From Geodermatophilus telluris (lineage in GTDB: Bacteria > Actinomycetota > Actinomycetes > Mycobacteriales > Geodermatophilaceae), in contig NZ_FMZF01000002.1 of NCBI RefSeq assembly GCF_900102745.1, positions 744,001 through 808,000 on the forward strand: 64,000 nt of DNA. Direction: 5' to 3'. The notes below the pieces were generated by a model. The model had not been told where the DNA came from. It saw only the letters and a program-made list of their open reading frames with translations, and did not search any database. Shown here one piece after another: positions 1-8,617 of the stretch; the stretch's first letter is position 1; every line of letters starts with the position of its first letter. The position numbers were made by a program, and so were the translations under genes.

Positions 1-137
1 TCCAGGGTCTGCTGCACCTCCGGCCGGCCCAGGAAGCCCTGGGTGGCCTGCACGATCTGCTCGTAGCGCTCGCGCCCGGCGCGCGCACCGAGCACGTAGC
101 CGATCCCGAGCCCGAGTCCCAACGTCAGCTTGCCCAC
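1..137 (-). CDS. YtxH-like small membrane-associated protein (3' end outside window)
   Basis: Only the N-terminal 45 codons are present. The GTG start at 137 follows a strong GAGGAGGAGAG ribosome-binding site at 141-150. The visible sequence opens with a Gly/Leu-rich hydrophobic stretch (about residues 3-17, GLGLGIGYVLG) followed by a basic motif ARAGRERYEQIV. The same glycine-rich helix plus AGRxRYEQIV motif forms the C-terminus of the PRC-barrel protein at 13152-14390, so this looks like a free-standing version of that module. Function is unknown; a membrane or envelope-stress role is a guess from the YtxH-like composition. The upstream neighbour (219-839) is on the same strand. Confidence 0.7.
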   Translation of the reverse strand, partial: MGKLTLGLGLGIGYVLGARAGRERYEQIVQATQGFLGRPEVQQTL

Positions 138-218
138 GGCTCTCCTCCTCCAGTCGTGCCCGTCCGGTCGGGACGGCGTCCTCGGAGGGATAGCGCGCGG
201 GACCGGTCGGCAAACCGC

Positions 219-839
219 TCAGGGTCGGTGGGCGTCGACCACCGTGCGCACCAGGGAGTCGCCGAGGTCGTCGGCGTCCCCCTCGAGCAGCCCCGCGTGC
301 CGCAGCGCGGCCACGCCGTGGGTCACCGTCCAGCAGGCCTGCGCGAGGGCGTGCGCGTCGTCCGCCCGGAGCGTCCCGGCGTCCAGGCACTCCCGCGCCG
401 CCTCGACCACCTGCCCGAGCGAGACCGCCCGGCCGGCCTCGCGGGTGGCCCGGCCGGGGGTGAAGCCGGGGATCGCCGGGCCGAACATGACCGAGAAGAA
501 CGCCGGTTCGGCGACGGCGAACCGGCGGTAGGCGCGCGCCGCCGTGACCAGCCGCCCCGGGTCGCCGGCCGGTGCCGGATCGGCCGCCAGGGCCGCGCGG
601 ACGGCATCGCCGAGCCGGCGGAAGCCCTCCCCGTACAGCGCGTCGGCGAGGCCGGGCTTGCCCCCGAACAGCGTGTAGACCAGCTGGGTCGAGCCGCCCG
701 CGGCCGTCGCCAGCCGCCGCAGCGACAGCCCGTGCGGCCCCTCCTCGGCGAGCAACCGGGCCGCGACCTCGACGACGCGCGTGCGACGGTCCCGGTCGCC
801 GCCGTGGTCGTCGTCGGCGATGCTGTATGACGCTGTCAT
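219..839 (-). CDS. TetR family transcriptional regulator
   Basis: The 206-residue protein has an N-terminal TetR DNA-binding domain (about residues 18-65, ARLLAEEGPHGLSLRRLATAAG then STQLVYTLFGGKPGL) and a TetR_C-type ligand domain ending in a helix that contains ACWTVTHGVAALRHAG. It is divergent from the flavoprotein at 863 with only 23 bases between the start codons. A palindrome covers its own start codon (826-851), so autorepression together with control of the flavoprotein gene is the simplest model. The ligand is unknown. The start is the ATG at 839; no good ribosome-binding site precedes it, so the mRNA may be leaderless. Confidence 0.9.
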   Translation of the reverse strand: MTASYSIADDDHGGDRDRRTRVVEVAARLLAEEGPHGLSLRRLATAAGGSTQLVYTLFGGKPGLADALYGEGFRRLGDAVRAALAADPAPAGDPGRLVTAARAYRRFAVAEPAFFSVMFGPAIPGFTPGRATREAGRAVSLGQVVEAARECLDAGTLRADDAHALAQACWTVTHGVAALRHAGLLEGDADDLGDSLVRTVVDAHRP

Positions 840-851
840 GACACTGTTATA
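826..851. promoter_or_regulatory. Probable TetR operator in divergent promoter
   Basis: A 26-bp imperfect palindrome with 10 of 13 pairs matched. Its centre is the perfect 10-mer TGTCATGACA (834-843) and its outer arms are TAT and ATA. It overlaps the start codon of the TetR gene and a -10-like TTATAG at 847-852 that lies 10 bases before the ATG of the flavoprotein gene. Size and symmetry fit a TetR dimer site. Confidence 0.7.
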
Positions 852-862
852 GCCTGTCCGCC

Positions 863-2275
863 ATGCCGTCTGACGTCATCGACACCGACTACCTGGTCAT
901 CGGCGCGGGCGCCACCGGCCTCGCCTTCGCCGACACGCTGCTCGACGAGAGCGACGCGCACCTCACGATCGTCGACCGGCGCGGCAAGCCCGGCGGGCAC
1001 TGGAACGACGCCTACCCCTTCGTCACGCTGCACCAGCCCTCGGCCTTCTACGGCGTCGACTCGACGGAGCTCGGCAGCGGCCGCAAGGACACCACCGGCC
1101 TCAACGCCGGCCTCTACGAGCTCGCGACCGGCGCGGAGATCTGCGGCTACTACGACCGCGTGGTGAGCACCCGCCTCGTCCCGAGCGGGCGGGTCACCCA
1201 CCTGCCCATGAGCGAGTACGAGGGCGACGGGCGGGTCCGGTCGCTGCTGTCGGGCGCCGTCACGCAGGTGCGGGTGCGCCGCAAGGTCGTCGACGCGACC
1301 TACAACAGCCCGTCGATCCCCTCGACGCACACGCCGTCCTTCGCCGTGGCACCCGGGGTCCGGCTGGTGCCGCCGAACGCCCTGCCGGGACTGGCGGTGC
1401 ACGCGGGACCGCCGCCGCGCCGGTTCACCGTGCTGGGCGGCGGCAAGACGGCCATGGACACCTGCGTGTGGCTCGTCCAGTCCGGCGCCGACCCGGACGC
1501 GATCACCTGGGTCGTCCCGCGCGACTCGTGGCTGATCAACCGGGTGACCACCCAGCCGGCGCCGGAGTTCTTCGACGAGGTCATCGGCGGGCAGGCCGAC
1601 CAGATGGCCGCCTTCGCCGCGGCCACCTCCACCGAGGACCTGTTCCTGCGGCTGGAGGCCTGCGGCGCGGTGACGCGGATCGACCGCAGCCGGACGCCCG
1701 GCATGTTCCACCTCGCCACGGTGGCCCCCGGCGAGGTCGAGGTGCTGCGCCGCATCCGCCACGTCGTCCGGCTCGGACGGGTGCGCGCGCTCGAGCCCGG
1801 CCGCGCGGTCCTCGACCACGGGGAGGTGGCCACCGCACCGGACACGCTGTTCGTCGACTGCACCGCCTCGGCCGTCCGCCGCCGCCCGGTGCAGCCGGTG
1901 TTCCAGGGCGACCGGATCGTGCTGCAGATGCTGCGGCTGCCCCAGCCGGCGTTCAGCGCGGCGCTCACCGCCTGGGTCGAGGCGCACCACGACGACGAGG
2001 AGCAGCAGAACCGGCTGTGCGCGCCGGTGGCGTTCCCGCACACGCTCGACGACTACGCCGGCGCGACGATGACGACGATGCTGAACCAGTACCACTGGTC
2101 GCAGGACCGCGAGCTGCGCCGCTGGATCCGCGGCAGCCGCCTCGACGGGTTCGGCCGCCTGGTCGCCGGCGTCGGCCGCGACGACGCGCACGGGCAGGCC
2201 GTCCTCGCCCGCTACCGGGAGCAGGCGCTGGCCGCGATGGGCAACCTGCCCCGGCTGGCCGCCGCGGCCGGCTGA
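863..2275 (+). CDS. FAD/NAD(P)-binding oxidoreductase
   Basis: 470 residues. The N-terminus carries a Rossmann dinucleotide motif (residues about 8-18, DYLVIGAGATGLAFAD) followed by an acidic strand end (TIVDRRGKPGGHW), typical of flavoprotein monooxygenases. A second glycine motif VLGGGKTAMD (about residue 190) would bind NAD(P)H. The overall form resembles flavin-containing monooxygenase-like proteins of actinobacteria, but the substrate cannot be read from sequence. The ATG at 863 lies 10 bases after a TTATAG -10 element, so the message may be leaderless. Divergence from the TetR gene and the operator between them suggest induction by the TetR ligand, perhaps a substrate of this enzyme. 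Confidence 0.85.
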   Translation: MPSDVIDTDYLVIGAGATGLAFADTLLDESDAHLTIVDRRGKPGGHWNDAYPFVTLHQPSAFYGVDSTELGSGRKDTTGLNAGLYELATGAEICGYYDRVVSTRLVPSGRVTHLPMSEYEGDGRVRSLLSGAVTQVRVRRKVVDATYNSPSIPSTHTPSFAVAPGVRLVPPNALPGLAVHAGPPPRRFTVLGGGKTAMDTCVWLVQSGADPDAITWVVPRDSWLINRVTTQPAPEFFDEVIGGQADQMAAFAAATSTEDLFLRLEACGAVTRIDRSRTPGMFHLATVAPGEVEVLRRIRHVVRLGRVRALEPGRAVLDHGEVATAPDTLFVDCTASAVRRRPVQPVFQGDRIVLQMLRLPQPAFSAALTAWVEAHHDDEEQQNRLCAPVAFPHTLDDYAGATMTTMLNQYHWSQDRELRRWIRGSRLDGFGRLVAGVGRDDAHGQAVLARYREQALAAMGNLPRLAAAAG

Positions 2276-2322
2276 CCGCCGACCGGGGGCGCAGGCACCT
2301 GTCCCGCGCCGCGGGGCGCCGC

Positions 2323-2328
2323 TAGGGT
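2323..2328 (+). promoter_or_regulatory. -10 element TAGGGT before the SARP gene
   Basis: TAGGGT matches the TANNNT -10 pattern recurring before many genes here. Transcription would start near 2335, close to a GTG at 2340 and 35 bases before the ATG at 2370. Confidence 0.45.
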
Positions 2329-2369
2329 CGGCCGCGCCCGTGGCGGTCCGCGTGCAGGACGAGGCGGCG

Positions 2370-5222
2370 ATGGCAGGCGCAGCACACGTGCACTTCCGGG
2401 TCCTCGGGCCGCTGTCGGTGGAGCGCGCGCAGGGGCCGGTCGCCGTCGGCGGGCACAAGCCGCGCACCCTGCTCGCCGCCCTGCTCGTCGCGCACGGCGA
2501 GGTGGTGTCCGCCGACCGGCTGGTCGCCGCGCTGTGGGGCGAGACCCCGCCCGACGGCGCCCTGACCGCGCTGCGCGCCTACGTCTCGCGGCTGCGCGGC
2601 GTCCTCGGGGACGCCGCGCCCCTCCGGTACCGGCCGCCCGGCTACTGCCTCGTGCTCGACGCCGCGACCCTCGACGCCGCCGAGTTCGAGCGGCGGGTCC
2701 GGACCGCGCGGGCCGCCGCGGCCGCCGGGGACCACGGGCGGGTGCTCGCCGAGCTCGACACCGCGCTCGGCCTGTGGCGGGGCGACGCGCTCGCCGAGTT
2801 CGCCGACGAGGAGTTCGCCGCCGCCGAGGCGGCCCGGCTCACCGAGCTGCGCACCGGCGCCGCCGCCGACCGCGCCGACGCGCTGGTGGAGCTGGGACGG
2901 GCCGCCGAGGCGGTGCCCGAGCTGGAGGCGCTGGTCCGCGCCCACCCGTCGTGGGAGCGGCCCGCGGTGAGCCTGATGCGCGCGCGGTACGCCACCGGGC
3001 GCCAGGCCGACGCGCTCGCCGCCTACCACGAGCTGCGCACCCGCCTCGACGACGAGCTGGGGGTGGAGCCGGCCGCGCCGGCCCAGGCGCTCTACCGGCG
3101 GATCCTCGTCCACGACCCCGGGCTGGCCGGCGCGCCGCCGCAGGGCAACCTCCCGCGGCGGGCCAGCGGCTTCGTCGGCCGCGGCCGGGAGGTGGAGCGC
3201 GTCCTCGCCGCGCTGCGCGCCGGGCCCCTGGTCACGCTGACCGGCGTCGGCGGGGCGGGCAAGTCCCGGCTCGCCGTCGAGGTGGCGGCGCGGGACCGGG
3301 ACCGCTTCGACGACGGCGTCTGGCTCTGCGAGCTCGCCGGCCTGCCCGAGGGCGCCCCGGTCGGCGACGCGGTCGCCGCCGCCCTGGGCATCCGGCAGCG
3401 GTCGGGCCTGTCGGTCGAGCAGACGGTGCTGCACTACCTGCGCGAGCGCGCGCTGCTGCTCGTCGTCGACAACTGCGAGCACGTGCTGGCGCACGCCGCC
3501 CGGCTGGTCGGCGAGGTGGTGCAGCACTGCCCGCGGGTGGTGGTCCTGGCGACCAGTCGCGAGCCGCTGGCCGCCGACGGCGAGCAGGTGTGGCCGGTGC
3601 CGCCGCTGCCGCTGGAGGACGCCACGGCGCTCTTCGTGCAGCGGGCCCGCGCGGCGGCGCCGGACTTCCGCCTCGACGCGGCGGCCGCGGACGCCGTCGC
3701 CGCCATCTGCGGCCGGCTCGACGGGCTGCCGCTGGGCATCGAGCTGGCCGCGGCCCGGATGCGCGTGATGAGCCCGGTCGAGGTGGCCCGGCGGCTGGAG
3801 GACGCCCCGCTGCTGGGCGGCGGGCGTGGGCCGGTCGCGCGCCACCAGAGCCTGGAGGCCGCGATCGAGTGGTCCTACCGGCTGCTGCCCGAGCCCGAGC
3901 AGCGGCTCTTCCGCGGCATGTCGGTGTTCGCCGGCGGCGCCGACCTGCGCGCCGTGCACCGCGTCGTCGACCCGGAGGCCGCTGAGGACGACGTCCTCGA
4001 CCGGCTGACCCGCCTGGTCGACCGCTCGATGGTCGTGGCGCGCAGCGGGGTGCACAGCCGCTACCGGCTGCTGGAGACGCTGCGGGCCTACGGCCGGGCG
4101 CGCACCGAGGAGGCGGGGGAGGACCGCGCGCTCGCCCGGCGGCACGTCGCCGTCCACGTCGACCTCGCCGAGCGGGCCGGCCGCGGGATGCAGGGCGCCG
4201 ACGAGCGCGCGTGGGCGGAGGAGGGCCTCGCCGTCTACGACGACCTGCGGGCGGCCTTCACGCGGGCGGCCGCCGACCGGGACTGGGAGCCCGCGCTGCG
4301 GCTGGTGACGGCGGTGCCGGAGCTGGTGCACCTGCGCGTCGGCTACGAGGCCTACGCCTGGGCCGAGCAGCTGCTGCGCGTCGTGGACCCCGGCCACCCG
4401 CGGTACCCGGCCGCCGTCGGCGCCGCGGCCCGGGGCGCCTGGAACCGGGGCGACTTCGCCGTGGCCACCGCGACGGCGCGCCTCGCCGGGGGCCGGCTGC
4501 CGCCGCCCGGGACCCCGCGCATCGCCTTCCCGGGCGACGTGCTGGCCGACGTGGCGCTCTACGACGGCGACGTGGAGGCGGCGCTGCGGCACTACACCGC
4601 CGAGGCGGAGCGGGCCCGGGCCGACGGCGACCGCATCCGGCTGGTGTGGACCCTCTACTACGTCGCGGTGTGCCAGGCGGTCGGCCGGACGCCGGAGCGG
4701 GGGCTGGCGGCGGCGCGGGAGAGCCTGGAGGTGGCCGACGCGACGGCCAACCCGACGGCGCAGTCGATGGCCCGCTACGCCCTGGGGCTGGTGCTCAAGA
4801 AGGCCGAGCCCGACCGCGCCCTGGCGCTGTTCGACGAGGCGGGGGCGCTGGCCGCGGGCGTGCGCAACTTCTGGTGGCAGGGCATCGCCGAGATGGAGGC
4901 CGCGGCCACCCGGGCGGTGCACGGCGACCCGGTCGAGGCCGCCCGCGAGCTGGCCGCCGTCCTGGCGCACTGGGAGCGGGTCGGCGACGCCACCCAGCAG
5001 TGGCTCAACCTGCGCTACGTGGCCCGGCTGCTGCAGCGGGTCGACGCCGCCGAGGACGCCGCGGCCCTGCACGCCTGCCTGGTCGCGGCCGGCAAGCCCT
5101 CGCCGCTCGGGCCGCCGGACCCCGCCGTGCCCCGGCGCGACCCGCGGGCCGCCGAGGCCGCCGCCGTCGCGCTGGCCCGCTCCGCGCTGGGCCGGGTCGC
5201 GGCCCCGCCGGTGCGTGCATGA
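2370..5222 (+). CDS. SARP/AfsR-type regulator with BTAD and NB-ARC-like ATPase domains
   Basis: About 950 residues. The N-terminus (HVHFRVLGPLSV to YVSRLRGVLG) is an OmpR-like winged helix as in Streptomyces antibiotic regulatory proteins. It is followed by a bacterial transcriptional activation domain to about residue 250. A P-loop ATPase comes next, with Walker A GVGGAGKS near residue 290 and a Walker-B-like strand LLLVVDNCEHV near 365. The C-terminal third is helical and TPR-like. Start choice: ATG 2370 (GAGGCGGCG upstream) is preferred, but an in-frame GTG at 2340 just behind the TAGGGT box could give a leaderless mRNA with 10 more residues. The target is unknown; the methyltransferase at 5314 on the same strand is a natural candidate. 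Confidence 0.9.
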   Translation: MAGAAHVHFRVLGPLSVERAQGPVAVGGHKPRTLLAALLVAHGEVVSADRLVAALWGETPPDGALTALRAYVSRLRGVLGDAAPLRYRPPGYCLVLDAATLDAAEFERRVRTARAAAAAGDHGRVLAELDTALGLWRGDALAEFADEEFAAAEAARLTELRTGAAADRADALVELGRAAEAVPELEALVRAHPSWERPAVSLMRARYATGRQADALAAYHELRTRLDDELGVEPAAPAQALYRRILVHDPGLAGAPPQGNLPRRASGFVGRGREVERVLAALRAGPLVTLTGVGGAGKSRLAVEVAARDRDRFDDGVWLCELAGLPEGAPVGDAVAAALGIRQRSGLSVEQTVLHYLRERALLLVVDNCEHVLAHAARLVGEVVQHCPRVVVLATSREPLAADGEQVWPVPPLPLEDATALFVQRARAAAPDFRLDAAAADAVAAICGRLDGLPLGIELAAARMRVMSPVEVARRLEDAPLLGGGRGPVARHQSLEAAIEWSYRLLPEPEQRLFRGMSVFAGGADLRAVHRVVDPEAAEDDVLDRLTRLVDRSMVVARSGVHSRYRLLETLRAYGRARTEEAGEDRALARRHVAVHVDLAERAGRGMQGADERAWAEEGLAVYDDLRAAFTRAAADRDWEPALRLVTAVPELVHLRVGYEAYAWAEQLLRVVDPGHPRYPAAVGAAARGAWNRGDFAVATATARLAGGRLPPPGTPRIAFPGDVLADVALYDGDVEAALRHYTAEAERARADGDRIRLVWTLYYVAVCQAVGRTPERGLAAARESLEVADATANPTAQSMARYALGLVLKKAEPDRALALFDEAGALAAGVRNFWWQGIAEMEAAATRAVHGDPVEAARELAAVLAHWERVGDATQQWLNLRYVARLLQRVDAAEDAAALHACLVAAGKPSPLGPPDPAVPRRDPRAAEAAAVALARSALGRVAAPPVRA

Positions 5223-5313
5223 GCGCTGCACGCGCGGTGCAGCCGGTCTGCAACCCGGCCGCGCCACCGTCGTCGCACTGCGGGGACGACCCGCACGACG
5301 ACAGGAGATCCAG

Positions 5314-6150
5314 ATGACCGACACCATCGACGCCGTCGCCGCCGACCGGGCGCTCAAGGCCAAGCACCGGGCGGTGTGGGGGCTCGGGGACTACCCGTCG
5401 GTGGCCCGCGACCTCATCCCCGAGCTGGGCCGGGTCCTGGTCGCGGCCACCGGGGTGCGCCGCGGCGAGCGGGTGCTCGACGTCGCCGCGGGCACCGGCA
5501 ACGCCGCCGTGCCCGCCGCGCTGACCGGCGCCGAGGTGGTCGCCTCGGACCTGACGCCGGAGCTGTTCCCCGCCGGCCGGGCGTTCGCGGCGCGGACCGG
5601 CGCCGAGCTGACCTGGGAGGAGGCCGACGCCGAGGCACTGCCGTACGCGGACGCGAGCTTCGACGTCGTCCTGTCCTGCGTCGGCGTGATGTTCGCGCCG
5701 CACCATCAGCAGGCCGCCGACGAGCTCGTGCGGGTGTGCCGGCCCGGCGGCCGCATCGGGCTGGTGAGCTGGACGCCGGAGGGCTTCGTCGGCGAGATGT
5801 TCCGGACCATGAAGCCCTACGCGCCCCCGCCGCCGCCCGGGGCGCAGCCGCCGCCGCTGTGGGGCGACGAGCAGCACGTGCGCGGGCTGCTCGGCGACCG
5901 GGTCACCGACGTCGTCGCGCGCCGGCAGTCGGTGACCGTCTCCGGCTACGCCTCGCCCGAGGCGTGGCGGGACTCCTGGAAGCAGGTCTACGGCCCGACG
6001 ATCGCGACCTACCGGGCGATCGGCGACGACCCCGCCCGGGTGGCGGCGCTCGACCACGACCTGGCCGCGCTCGCCGAGCGGTACGACCGCGGCAGCGGGA
6101 GCACCGTCCTGGACTGGGAGTACCTGGTGCTGACCGCGCGCCGCACCTGA
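5314..6150 (+). CDS. Class I SAM-dependent methyltransferase
   Basis: 278 residues from the ATG at 5314, which has an ACAGGAGAT ribosome-binding site; longer upstream reading has no coding character. Motif I is LDVAAGTGN, with the acidic end of motif II in VVASDLTPE and motif post-I in EALPYADASFDVVLS. This is the UbiE/Methyltransf_11 layout. After about residue 160 a Pro-rich loop (YAPPPPPG) precedes a C-terminal part ending VLDWEYLVLTARR, common in small-molecule methyltransferases. It follows the SARP-type regulator by 91 bases and is probably controlled by it. The substrate is unknown. Confidence 0.88.
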   Translation: MTDTIDAVAADRALKAKHRAVWGLGDYPSVARDLIPELGRVLVAATGVRRGERVLDVAAGTGNAAVPAALTGAEVVASDLTPELFPAGRAFAARTGAELTWEEADAEALPYADASFDVVLSCVGVMFAPHHQQAADELVRVCRPGGRIGLVSWTPEGFVGEMFRTMKPYAPPPPPGAQPPPLWGDEQHVRGLLGDRVTDVVARRQSVTVSGYASPEAWRDSWKQVYGPTIATYRAIGDDPARVAALDHDLAALAERYDRGSGSTVLDWEYLVLTARRT

Positions 6151-6240
6151 CCGGCCCGGCCGTGACGCCGGTGGCCGTGCCCCGTTCGGCGGGGGGTGGG
6201 CCGGCGCGTCCGGCGGTGCTTCACTGACCGGGACGCCGGA

Positions 6241-6265
6241 GCGGCGGGCGGGCCCCGCCCGCCGC
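6241..6265. terminator. GC-rich hairpin after methyltransferase gene
   Basis: GCGGCGGGCGGG (6241-6252) can pair with CCCGCCCGCCGC (6254-6265), giving about ten stem pairs once a small loop forms. There is no T-run, as is usual in high-GC actinobacteria. It lies 90 bases past the methyltransferase stop. Confidence 0.45.
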
Positions 6266-6312
6266 CCCGGCCGGTCGGTCCGCCGTCGAGTCCCTCGGGC
6301 GAGGAGCCGCAG

Positions 6313-6498
6313 ATGGGCACGCTCACCGCTCCGCCGCCGTCCCGCACCGCCCGGTCCTCCGCACCACGGGCCCGGCCGTGCGTGGCGGGTGACATCGGTC
6401 CCGAGCGCCGGGAGATCGAGTGCGAGCCGGTGGCCGACCCGGTCCCGGCCCGGCCCGCCCCCGCGCCCCCCGTGCCGGCCCAGCCCGCTCCCGCGTGA
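6313..6498 (+). CDS. Small Pro/Ala-rich hypothetical protein
   Basis: A 61-residue frame starting MGTLTAPPPSRTARSS with ribosome-binding site CGAGGAG at 6300-6306. A central charged segment GDIGPERREIECEPV is followed by a Pro/Ala tail. The stop codon overlaps the GTG of the next gene (GTGA at 6495-6498), a coupling arrangement used widely in this window, which supports both being real. No domain recognised. The conserved-looking element is the GDIGPERREIE core. Confidence 0.55.
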   Translation: MGTLTAPPPSRTARSSAPRARPCVAGDIGPERREIECEPVADPVPARPAPAPPVPAQPAPA

Positions 6499-7208
6499 CC
6501 GCGCCTCCCCACCCCCCGGACCCCTCGCCGGCCCTGGTGGCCGGGGAGGTGCAGGGGTACCGGCGGTTCCGGCTCACCGACGACGGGCTCTGCCCGCCGG
6601 TGCACCTCGACGCCGGGCCCTGGAGCTGGCCGGTCGAGCGGGCCCGGTGCTCCGTCGACGCGGCGCACGTGCCGCCGCAGTGGGGGTGCGGCTGCGGGCT
6701 CTACGGCTGGTACCACCCCAGCCACACCGGCCTGGGGACCGGCTGGGGGAACGTGACGGCGGTGGTCGCTGCTCGGGGCCGGGTCGTCCTGGGCGACACC
6801 GGCTTCCGGGCGGCCGCCGCGCGGGTCGTCGCGGTCACCCTCCCGCGCGGCACCGGACCGCGCCGGCGGCGCCGGTGGGAGCGGGTGCTCGCCGAGCGCC
6901 ACCCCGGGGTGGCGGTGTACCGGTCCCGGCGGCGCATGGTCCGCCGGCACCCGCCCGAGGACCTCTACGGGCTGGGCATCGAGGTCCGCCCCAGCACGGC
7001 CGTGCGCTGGCGCTGGACCGCCCTGGCGCTGTGGCTGTCCGGCGTCCTGGCCGTCTGCTCGGTGGCGGTGCTCCCGCGAGAGCTGGTCACCGGCCTGGGC
7101 GCGGCGGGGTGGCTCGGCGTCCTCGCCTGCTTCGTCGCGTGGCAGGTGGCCCTCGGCTGGCTGGTCTGCCGGGCGTGCCCGCTCCCCGCCGGGCCCGCCT
7201 GCGACTGA
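6495..7208 (+). CDS. Hypothetical membrane protein with Cys-rich loop
   Basis: 237 residues from the GTG at 6495, chosen because it overlaps the previous stop as GTGA; an earlier in-frame start at 6420 would lie inside the preceding gene. The N-terminal half is soluble and has a cluster PPQWGCGCGLYGWYHPSH (about residues 65-80) whose two Cys and two His could bind metal. Two hydrophobic helices near the C-terminus (LALWLSGVLAVCSVAVL and LGVLACFVAWQVALGWLV) anchor it, and the end CRACPLPAGPACD adds three Cys. Not assigned to a known family. Probably cotranscribed with the small protein before it. Confidence 0.65.
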   Translation: MTAPPHPPDPSPALVAGEVQGYRRFRLTDDGLCPPVHLDAGPWSWPVERARCSVDAAHVPPQWGCGCGLYGWYHPSHTGLGTGWGNVTAVVAARGRVVLGDTGFRAAAARVVAVTLPRGTGPRRRRRWERVLAERHPGVAVYRSRRRMVRRHPPEDLYGLGIEVRPSTAVRWRWTALALWLSGVLAVCSVAVLPRELVTGLGAAGWLGVLACFVAWQVALGWLVCRACPLPAGPACD

Positions 7209-7320
7209 CCCCGCGCCCCGCCGGGGACCGCGCTCGTGACACGCGGTCGGCTGTTTGCGGCCGGTCCTGCCGCCTGCCACGGTGCTTCGGCCCAGGTGCC
7301 GCCGGACGGGGGAGACGCGC

Positions 7321-7986
7321 GTGGACGGACGGGTCGGCGGGGCGCTCACGCACCCGCGGAGGGCGGCGGTCCCGCTGCGCCTCCTGGTCGCGGTCAGCGC
7401 CGGTGTGCTCACCGGGGGCCTCGCCGCGTGGGCCTACCACGACGACGTCCTCCGCCCGCTGTCGCACGTGTTCCTGCTGTGGACCGCGACGATCGCGCTG
7501 CTCAGTGCCCGGCAGCCGTGGCGGCGGGCCGTCGTCGTGTCGTCGGTGACTCTGCTGGCCGCGGTGCTCGCCTTCTACGTGGGCAAGCAGGTGGTCTACG
7601 GGATCGAGTACCCCGGCATGCCGTACGCACTGGACACCGGACAGGTACTGCAGTGGCTGGTGCTGGCCGTCGTCGCCGGCGCGGTGCTCGGGGTGGCCTT
7701 CGCGGGCATCGGCACCCCGGGCCGCGCCGGCTCGATCGGGACCGCCGCGGCCCTCGGGCTGCTCGTGGCCGACGCGTACCGGCGCGCCTCCTCCTACCCG
7801 GCCGAGGCACCGGTGGTCGTCACCGCCGCGGTCCTGGCGGCGGCCGCGGTCCTGGCGGTGGCACTGCGGTCACCGCGCCAGCTGCCCGGCATCGCCGCGT
7901 GGACGGTGCCGGCGGTGCTGGCTGGTCTCGTGCTCGTGTCGGCTCCCGACCTCCTCGAGCAGCTCCTCCTGACCGGCCGCCCGTGA
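7321..7986 (+). CDS. Multi-pass membrane protein of unknown function
   Basis: 221 residues from the GTG at 7321, which follows GGGGGAG. About six to seven hydrophobic helices span the length, starting LRLLVAVSAGVLTGGLAAW and ending VPAVLAGLVLVSAPDLLEQLLL. It resembles the actinobacterial DUF6518-type membrane proteins in length and helix pattern, but that is by impression only. Upstream, a hairpin GACCGCG...CGCGGTC (7226-7248) may end the preceding transcript. The 3' end faces the convergent pyrophosphatase gene 10 bases away. Confidence 0.65.
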   Translation: MDGRVGGALTHPRRAAVPLRLLVAVSAGVLTGGLAAWAYHDDVLRPLSHVFLLWTATIALLSARQPWRRAVVVSSVTLLAAVLAFYVGKQVVYGIEYPGMPYALDTGQVLQWLVLAVVAGAVLGVAFAGIGTPGRAGSIGTAAALGLLVADAYRRASSYPAEAPVVVTAAVLAAAAVLAVALRSPRQLPGIAAWTVPAVLAGLVLVSAPDLLEQLLLTGRP

Positions 7987-7996
7987 CCGGCCGCCG

Positions 7997-8500
7997 TCAG
8001 CCGGCGGTGCCGGCCTGCTCGGCGTACCGGCGGCGGGCGTCCTCCAGCGCCTCGACCGCCTTCGCCCTGCGCTCCCAGCCCCGGCCGCGGGCCTCGGCCG
8101 ACTTGTCCGGCGCGAGGGCCTCGTAGATCTCGAAGAAGTGCCAGATCTCGGCGATCTGGTGCATCGGCACGTCCTCGAGCTCCTGCAGGTGCTGCTGCCG
8201 CGGGTCGTCCGCGGGCACGCACAGCAGCTTGGCGTCCGGCCCGCGCTTGTCGTCCACCCAGAACACCGCGATGACCCGGGCGCGGACCAGGCAGCCGGGG
8301 AAGGTGGGCTCGCCGAGCAGCAGCAGCGCGTCGATGGGGTCGCCGTCCTCGGCGATCGTCTCGGGCACGAAGCCGTAGTCGCCGGGGTAGCCGGTCGCGG
8401 TGAACAGCATCCGGTCCAGCCGGATGCGGTCGAGCCGGTGGTCGTACTCGTACCTGTTCCGGGAGCCCTTCGGCACCTCGACGATCACGTCGGCTTCCAC
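7997..8500 (-). CDS. ppa: Inorganic pyrophosphatase
   Basis: 167 residues. Family I soluble pyrophosphatase, which hydrolyses PPi to phosphate and so drives biosynthetic reactions in the cytoplasm. The signature EDGDPIDALLLLGEP (D-x-D-P-x-D) is intact, with upstream YPGDYGFVPET and the substrate-binding KGSRNRYEYD near the N-terminus. The GTG start at 8500 has an AGGAGG site at 8507-8512; a longer upstream reading is unsupported. A textbook promoter sits at 8556-8584. The length matches actinobacterial Ppa. Confidence 0.97.
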   Translation of the reverse strand: MEADVIVEVPKGSRNRYEYDHRLDRIRLDRMLFTATGYPGDYGFVPETIAEDGDPIDALLLLGEPTFPGCLVRARVIAVFWVDDKRGPDAKLLCVPADDPRQQHLQELEDVPMHQIAEIWHFFEIYEALAPDKSAEARGRGWERRAKAVEALEDARRRYAEQAGTAG

Positions 8501-8555
8501 GGACGTCCTCCTCCGGTGCGCGGGTCCCGGTACCGGCGAGGCCGGCCGCGGCCCG

Positions 8556-8584
8556 ACCCTGGCCCGGTGCCCGCCCGGTGGCAA
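8556..8584 (-). promoter_or_regulatory. ppa promoter, TTGCCA-17-CAGGGT
   Basis: On the minus strand the -35 TTGCCA (8584-8579) is separated by exactly 17 bases from the -10 CAGGGT (8561-8556). This is a good housekeeping sigma match, with a predicted start near 8548 and a leader of about 48 bases. Confidence 0.65.
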
Positions 8585-8617
8585 CTCGACCCGGCCGGCG
8601 GCCGCCTGCGGCAGGGG

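Noticed and set aside
836-2467. Long open frame on the minus strand opposite the flavoprotein gene
   Set aside because: Arg/Gly/His/Val-rich translation with no motif; an expected artefact of high GC at third positions of the true plus-strand gene.
2322-5363. 1013-codon minus-strand frame opposite the SARP regulator
   Set aside because: Composition is typical of antisense reading in GC-rich DNA, and the plus strand has clear domains and motifs.
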